From the NCBI GenBank assembly GCA_000621905.1, contig JHXB01000004.1, positions 152,952-216,951 on the forward strand: DNA of 64,000 nucleotides, given 5' to 3'. The DNA is from Lachnospiraceae bacterium NC2004 (GTDB lineage Bacteria; Bacillota; Clostridia; Lachnospirales; Lachnospiraceae). Every line of letters starts with the position of its first letter. Position 1 is the stretch's first letter. The notes under the pieces are model-generated. The model was not told where the DNA came from, ran no database searches, and saw nothing but the letters and a program-made list of their open reading frames with translations. Of this stretch, positions 60,937-64,000 are shown one piece after another. Position numbers and translations under genes: made by a program.

Positions 60937-62955
60937 ATGGAAGATAACAACATCAAAGGATTGCGTAGCATTAAGACCAGACTTATATTTATGGTTGTTG
61001 CTATGCTTATGGTTTCTATTATAGTTTTGACAGTTATTAGTGCCGTAAACACTGTTAAGCAAGGTGTAGGCAACGCTAATGAAGTCAATGAAGCACAAGC
61101 GGCAATTGTAGAAGAGAGGGTTAGTGCTATCATTGAGAAGAATCTTGAGGCGCTCAATGTATTTGCTTACTCACCTTCAACTATTGCATATCTTGATGGA
61201 ACAGGTAAGACGGATGCTAATGCTACCAGTATAGTTGAACAGCTTAAGAAGATTGATGAGAATATGGCTGATGGCAACTCTACCGCTCTTTCAGGAGCTG
61301 ATGGTATGCAGGTGCTAAGGTCTGTCGGAGATTGTGTAGATGTATCAGACAGACAATATTATAAAGATGCTATGGAAGGCAAGGAAGCTATATCAGATAT
61401 GGTAGTTTCTAAGACCACAGGTAAGTGTATCTCTACCATAGCTGTTCCTGTTTACGATGCTTCTCATTCTAAGGTTATCGGAATGGTTCAGAGGAATTAC
61501 GATTTGTCAGTTCTTCATGAACTTCTTGCATCTGAGGTTACTCAGAAGAAGCAAGAGATTGTTATGGTTGACACAGCCGGTACAGTTGTGGCCCATTCGG
61601 CAAGAGAGAATAATCCCGACGATCCGGAGAGTCAGGCGGAGAATCCTTTCTACACAGATTCAAGAGGAGACAAGACAGAGGGCAATTACGTAGCGCCATT
61701 TATGGGGGACACTTGGATTATATCATGGGTTAAGATTCCAAAGTGTGAGTGGATTGTAGCTTCGTGTCGTGTACAGGAAGTTGCGCTTGCAACAGTTTAT
61801 AAGACAGTTGCTGTTCAGATAATCATCGGAGTTATATTCATTATTGCAGGCATTGTTGTAACGGTAATTTACTCTAAGTCAATTACCGGTCCTCTTAAAG
61901 AGATTGAGACGTCACTTACTTATCTTTCTGCAGGTGCTTTCAAAGAGATTCCTGCGTATACCAATCGTGCAGATGAGTTGGGACATATTATTAATAGTAC
62001 CAACAATGTTATCGGTACATTAAGAGATATAGTTGCTAATATTAAGAACGGAGCTGATGCAGTAAGTGATGCTTCTGATAATTTAGCGGGTATGTCAGAG
62101 AGAATTTCAGTTACTGCAACAGATGTGGCAACAGCAGTCAATGAGATTGCCGGTGGAGCTACACAGCAGGCTGAGGAGATCAATAACGCAACTGCTAACA
62201 TTATGGATATTGAGCGTGCAGTTGGAAGTGTTCAGAATTCTACTGTAGACTTAACTGCAATTACAGATCGTATGCAGGTGGCTTCTAAGGAGTCGGCTAA
62301 GAGCCTTTCTGAACTTAAGAGCAGCAGTGAGAACATGAATCGTGCTATCAACAGCATTTCTGAGAAGATTAGTGCAACCAGTCAGGCTGTAGGTAGTATC
62401 AATGATAAGGTTGCAGCTATCACAGATATTGCAGCACAGACCAATCTTCTTGCGTTAAACGCTTCTATTGAGGCAGCGAGAGCTGGAGATGCAGGTCGTG
62501 GATTTGCGGTAGTTGCTGAGGAGATTGGTAAGCTTGCAGCAGATTCAAGTCAGTCTGCAGATATGATTAGAGCTGAGATGGAAGTTCTTCTTCAGCAATC
62601 TAAATCAGCAGTTACCATGGCTGAGGATGTTCAGAAGACCAATGAAGAGCAGCAGAAAGTTATCGGCGAGACATTTGCAAGTGTTAACACTATGATTGAG
62701 GATATTGGAGACTCTGTAGAGAGCGTTAATTCAATCGCTAAGAACGCAGATGCCTGTGCTGAGGCTAAGGACGTTGTGGTTGATGTAATGAGCTCGCTTT
62801 CTTCTATCTCAGAAGAGAATGCGGCAGGTAGTGAAGAGACGGGAGCTTCTATGGATGAGCTTTCTAACACAGTTGCTTCGCTCGCATCAAGCGCTGATTC
62901 GCTTAGAGATGTATCAGCAGATCTTACAGAAGGAATCAGTTTCTTCAAGATGTAA
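60937..62955 (+). CDS. Methyl-accepting chemotaxis protein with Cache and HAMP domains
   Basis: A 672-residue chemoreceptor. A first transmembrane helix (about 17-38) and a second (about 288-312) frame a Cache-type sensor ([20 protein letters not shown], then [17 protein letters not shown]). A HAMP domain follows ([20 protein letters not shown]). The signalling tip is [36 protein letters not shown]. The ATG at 60937 is chosen because GCGAGGTG lies before it; a longer upstream reading begins inside the promoter. A strong terminator follows. Confidence 0.94.
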   Translation: MEDNNIKGLRSIKTRLIFMVVAMLMVSIIVLTVISAVNTVKQGVGNANEVNEAQAAIVEERVSAIIEKNLEALNVFAYSPSTIAYLDGTGKTDANATSIVEQLKKIDENMADGNSTALSGADGMQVLRSVGDCVDVSDRQYYKDAMEGKEAISDMVVSKTTGKCISTIAVPVYDASHSKVIGMVQRNYDLSVLHELLASEVTQKKQEIVMVDTAGTVVAHSARENNPDDPESQAENPFYTDSRGDKTEGNYVAPFMGDTWIISWVKIPKCEWIVASCRVQEVALATVYKTVAVQIIIGVIFIIAGIVVTVIYSKSITGPLKEIETSLTYLSAGAFKEIPAYTNRADELGHIINSTNNVIGTLRDIVANIKNGADAVSDASDNLAGMSERISVTATDVATAVNEIAGGATQQAEEINNATANIMDIERAVGSVQNSTVDLTAITDRMQVASKESAKSLSELKSSSENMNRAINSISEKISATSQAVGSINDKVAAITDIAAQTNLLALNASIEAARAGDAGRGFAVVAEEIGKLAADSSQSADMIRAEMEVLLQQSKSAVTMAEDVQKTNEEQQKVIGETFASVNTMIEDIGDSVESVNSIAKNADACAEAKDVVVDVMSSLSSISEENAAGSEETGASMDELSNTVASLASSADSLRDVSADLTEGISFFKM

Positions 62956-63030
62956 TTACGATTTTAGTGTGGCATTTTAATCAGCCATTATGTAAGACAG
63001 ATAAGTAGAATATATGATGATTTAGCAGTC

Positions 63031-63067
63031 AGCCATGCCGGAATACGGCATGGCTGCTTTTTTTATG
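63031..63067 (+). terminator. Terminator after the second chemoreceptor gene
   Basis: AGCCATGCCG (63031-63040) pairs perfectly with CGGCATGGCT (63046-63055), five-base loop, followed by GC and seven T. Confidence 0.92.
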
Positions 63068-63144
63068 TTCCCTATATCTTTCAATAATGAAATCTTCATT
63101 ATGAATGTAATCTGTTGATGTATTCTGCTAAGTAAGATGTACTA

Positions 63145-63303
63145 GTATAGTGATTCCCAAATAACCGGACTTTATTACTTGCCTGATTTTAAGTCAACTT
63201 CGTTATCTTCACTTGGCGATGCAACCACATCGCTGCGTTTAGATGCCTTGCTGATTGAAAATCATTCTTCGTAAAAAATCCACTTATTTGGAAACCACTA
63301 TAC
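63145..63303. repeat. Imperfect 20-bp inverted repeat framing a putative invertible segment
   Basis: GTATAGTGATTCCCAAATAA (63145-63164) is the inverse of TTATTTGGAAACCACTATAC (63284-63303) at 18 of 20 positions. The 119 bases between hold a small GCGATG/CATCGC hairpin (63216-63233) and a promoter-like site on the minus strand. The repeat ends 29 bases before a serine recombinase gene. Confidence 0.72.
63169..63197 (-). promoter_or_regulatory. Promoter-like site inside the putative invertible segment
   Basis: On the minus strand TTGACT (63197-63192), 17 bases, TAAAGT (63174-63169). As drawn it points away from the recombinase gene. Inversion of the segment would turn it toward that gene. The -10 half matches the consensus at 4 of 6 positions. 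Confidence 0.45.
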
Positions 63304-63332
63304 CAGATATTTACATAAAAGGAGGATTTAAC

Positions 63333-63938
63333 ATGCAGAACAGGCTTATAGGATACGTTCGTGTGTCAACAAGAGAACAAAATGAAGAAAGGCAGATAGT
63401 TGCTATGAGGCAATTCGGCGTTTTAGATGAACACATAATTGTAGATAAACAGTCAGGCAAAGACTTTATAAGACCGGGTTGGGTTAAACTCAAGTCATTA
63501 ATTACATCTAAGGATGTTTTGGTAATTCAATCAATCGACAGGCTTGGAAGAAATTATTCCGAGATTCTTGAGGAATGGAGCTTTATTACAAAGGATGTAG
63601 GAGCGGCTATTGTTGTTATTGATATGCCTATACTTGACACAAGAAATGAGAGGGATTTGGTTGGAGAACTCATATCGGATATAGTGTTGAATCTTTTGTC
63701 TTACGTAGCCGAGACAGAGAGAGCGTTTATAAGAAAAAGACAGGCTGAGGGTATAGCAGCGGCACAAAAAAGAGGCGTAAGGTTTGGCAGGGAGCCACTT
63801 AAGCTTCCTGATGATTACAGTAAGGTCTATACTATATGGAAATCAGGTGGGATATCTGCAACAAAAGCAGCACAGAAGCTGTCTGTTTCCAGGAATACTT
63901 TTCTAAAATGGACCAGAAAATACGATAAAGACATATAA
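63333..63938 (+). CDS. Small serine recombinase (resolvase/invertase family)
   Basis: A 201-residue Hin/resolvase-type serine recombinase. The catalytic Ser12 is in GYVRVSTREQNEERQ, the conserved arginines in SIDRLGRNYSEI (68-74 region) and AETERAFIRKRQAEGIAAAQ, and a short C-terminal helix-turn-helix (GISATKAAQKLSVSRNTFLK) for DNA binding. The ATG at 63333 follows AAAGGAGG. It could be a DNA invertase, a transposon resolvase or an element-borne recombinase. The inverted repeat directly upstream favours an invertase. Downstream sequence runs out 62 bases later, with nothing else visible. Confidence 0.9.
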   Translation: MQNRLIGYVRVSTREQNEERQIVAMRQFGVLDEHIIVDKQSGKDFIRPGWVKLKSLITSKDVLVIQSIDRLGRNYSEILEEWSFITKDVGAAIVVIDMPILDTRNERDLVGELISDIVLNLLSYVAETERAFIRKRQAEGIAAAQKRGVRFGREPLKLPDDYSKVYTIWKSGGISATKAAQKLSVSRNTFLKWTRKYDKDI

Positions 63939-64000
63939 TAAGATTAAATACGGAATGATACCAGAACGTATTATCGGTCATAAAAGTACACTTTTTTGAC

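Noticed and set aside
63939..64000. Second inverted-repeat arm or attachment site after the recombinase gene
   Set aside because: The last 62 bases show no copy of the TTATTTGG site. The window ends too early to decide.

Overview
The window reads as chromosome from a motile, anaerobic, polysaccharide-degrading Firmicute of the Lachnospiraceae, most like Butyrivibrio or Pseudobutyrivibrio. The reasons are the Bacillus/Clostridium gene order comF-yvyF-flgM-flgN-flgK-flgL-fliW-csrA-flagellin-fliD-fliS, strong AGGAGG ribosome sites, moderately AT-rich DNA, GH9 and GH3 glycosidases, and many BspA-type leucine-rich-repeat secreted proteins. The genus is an inference. No rRNA, tRNA or CRISPR array was seen.

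Layout. 1-2.7 kb: the end of a RecD2-type helicase, a ComF protein and a YvyF-type flagellar-operon protein, closed by a terminator. 2.75-16 kb: a late flagellar cluster (flgM, flgN, two flgK paralogues, flgL, fliW, csrA, flaG, fliD, fliS, a FliT-like gene and two almost identical flagellins). Four sites fit a sigma-28 promoter (TAAG, 14-15 bases, YCGATA). FlgM (anti-sigma-28), FliW and CsrA are all encoded here, and the first flagellin leader has a CsrA-type hairpin, so both known layers of flagellin control are visible. 16-23.4 kb: a probable flagellin glycosylation island with two Maf/DUF115 proteins, a cytidylyltransferase-HAD fusion, a GT2-glycerophosphotransferase fusion and two small unknown genes. 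23.4-35.9 kb: a leaderless GH9, a DUF4186 protein, a large secreted LRR protein of unknown function, an NYN-domain protein, a GH3, a flavin-type protein, a VTC/DUF4956/beta-helix lipoprotein module and a Y-family polymerase. 36-41.2 kb: two hybrid histidine kinases in one operon, one ending in an HPt domain and the other in a DegV domain. 41.4-58.7 kb: an accessory stretch of secreted and lipoproteins, a chemoreceptor, ExoA, CapA, a CAP-domain protein, TrmH and AroK. 58.8-64 kb: a diguanylate cyclase with a sugar-binding-protein-like sensor, divergent from a second chemoreceptor, then a serine recombinase gene whose upstream region is framed by an imperfect 20-bp inverted repeat.

Between 27.8 and 58.8 kb the gaps are filled with a palindromic repeat family (core GGGGACGGTTCT, often followed by an ATCACATTT-type tail). 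Some copies are perfect palindromes between convergent genes, two form MITE-like elements with long inverted ends, and several begin directly at a stop codon. None was seen in the flagellar cluster.

The most unusual points are the kinase-receiver-DegV fusion, the putative invertible switch in front of the serine recombinase, the repeat family with an orphan promoter that now reads into one copy, and a flagellin glycosylation locus that carries a wall-teichoic-acid-type glycerophosphotransferase.
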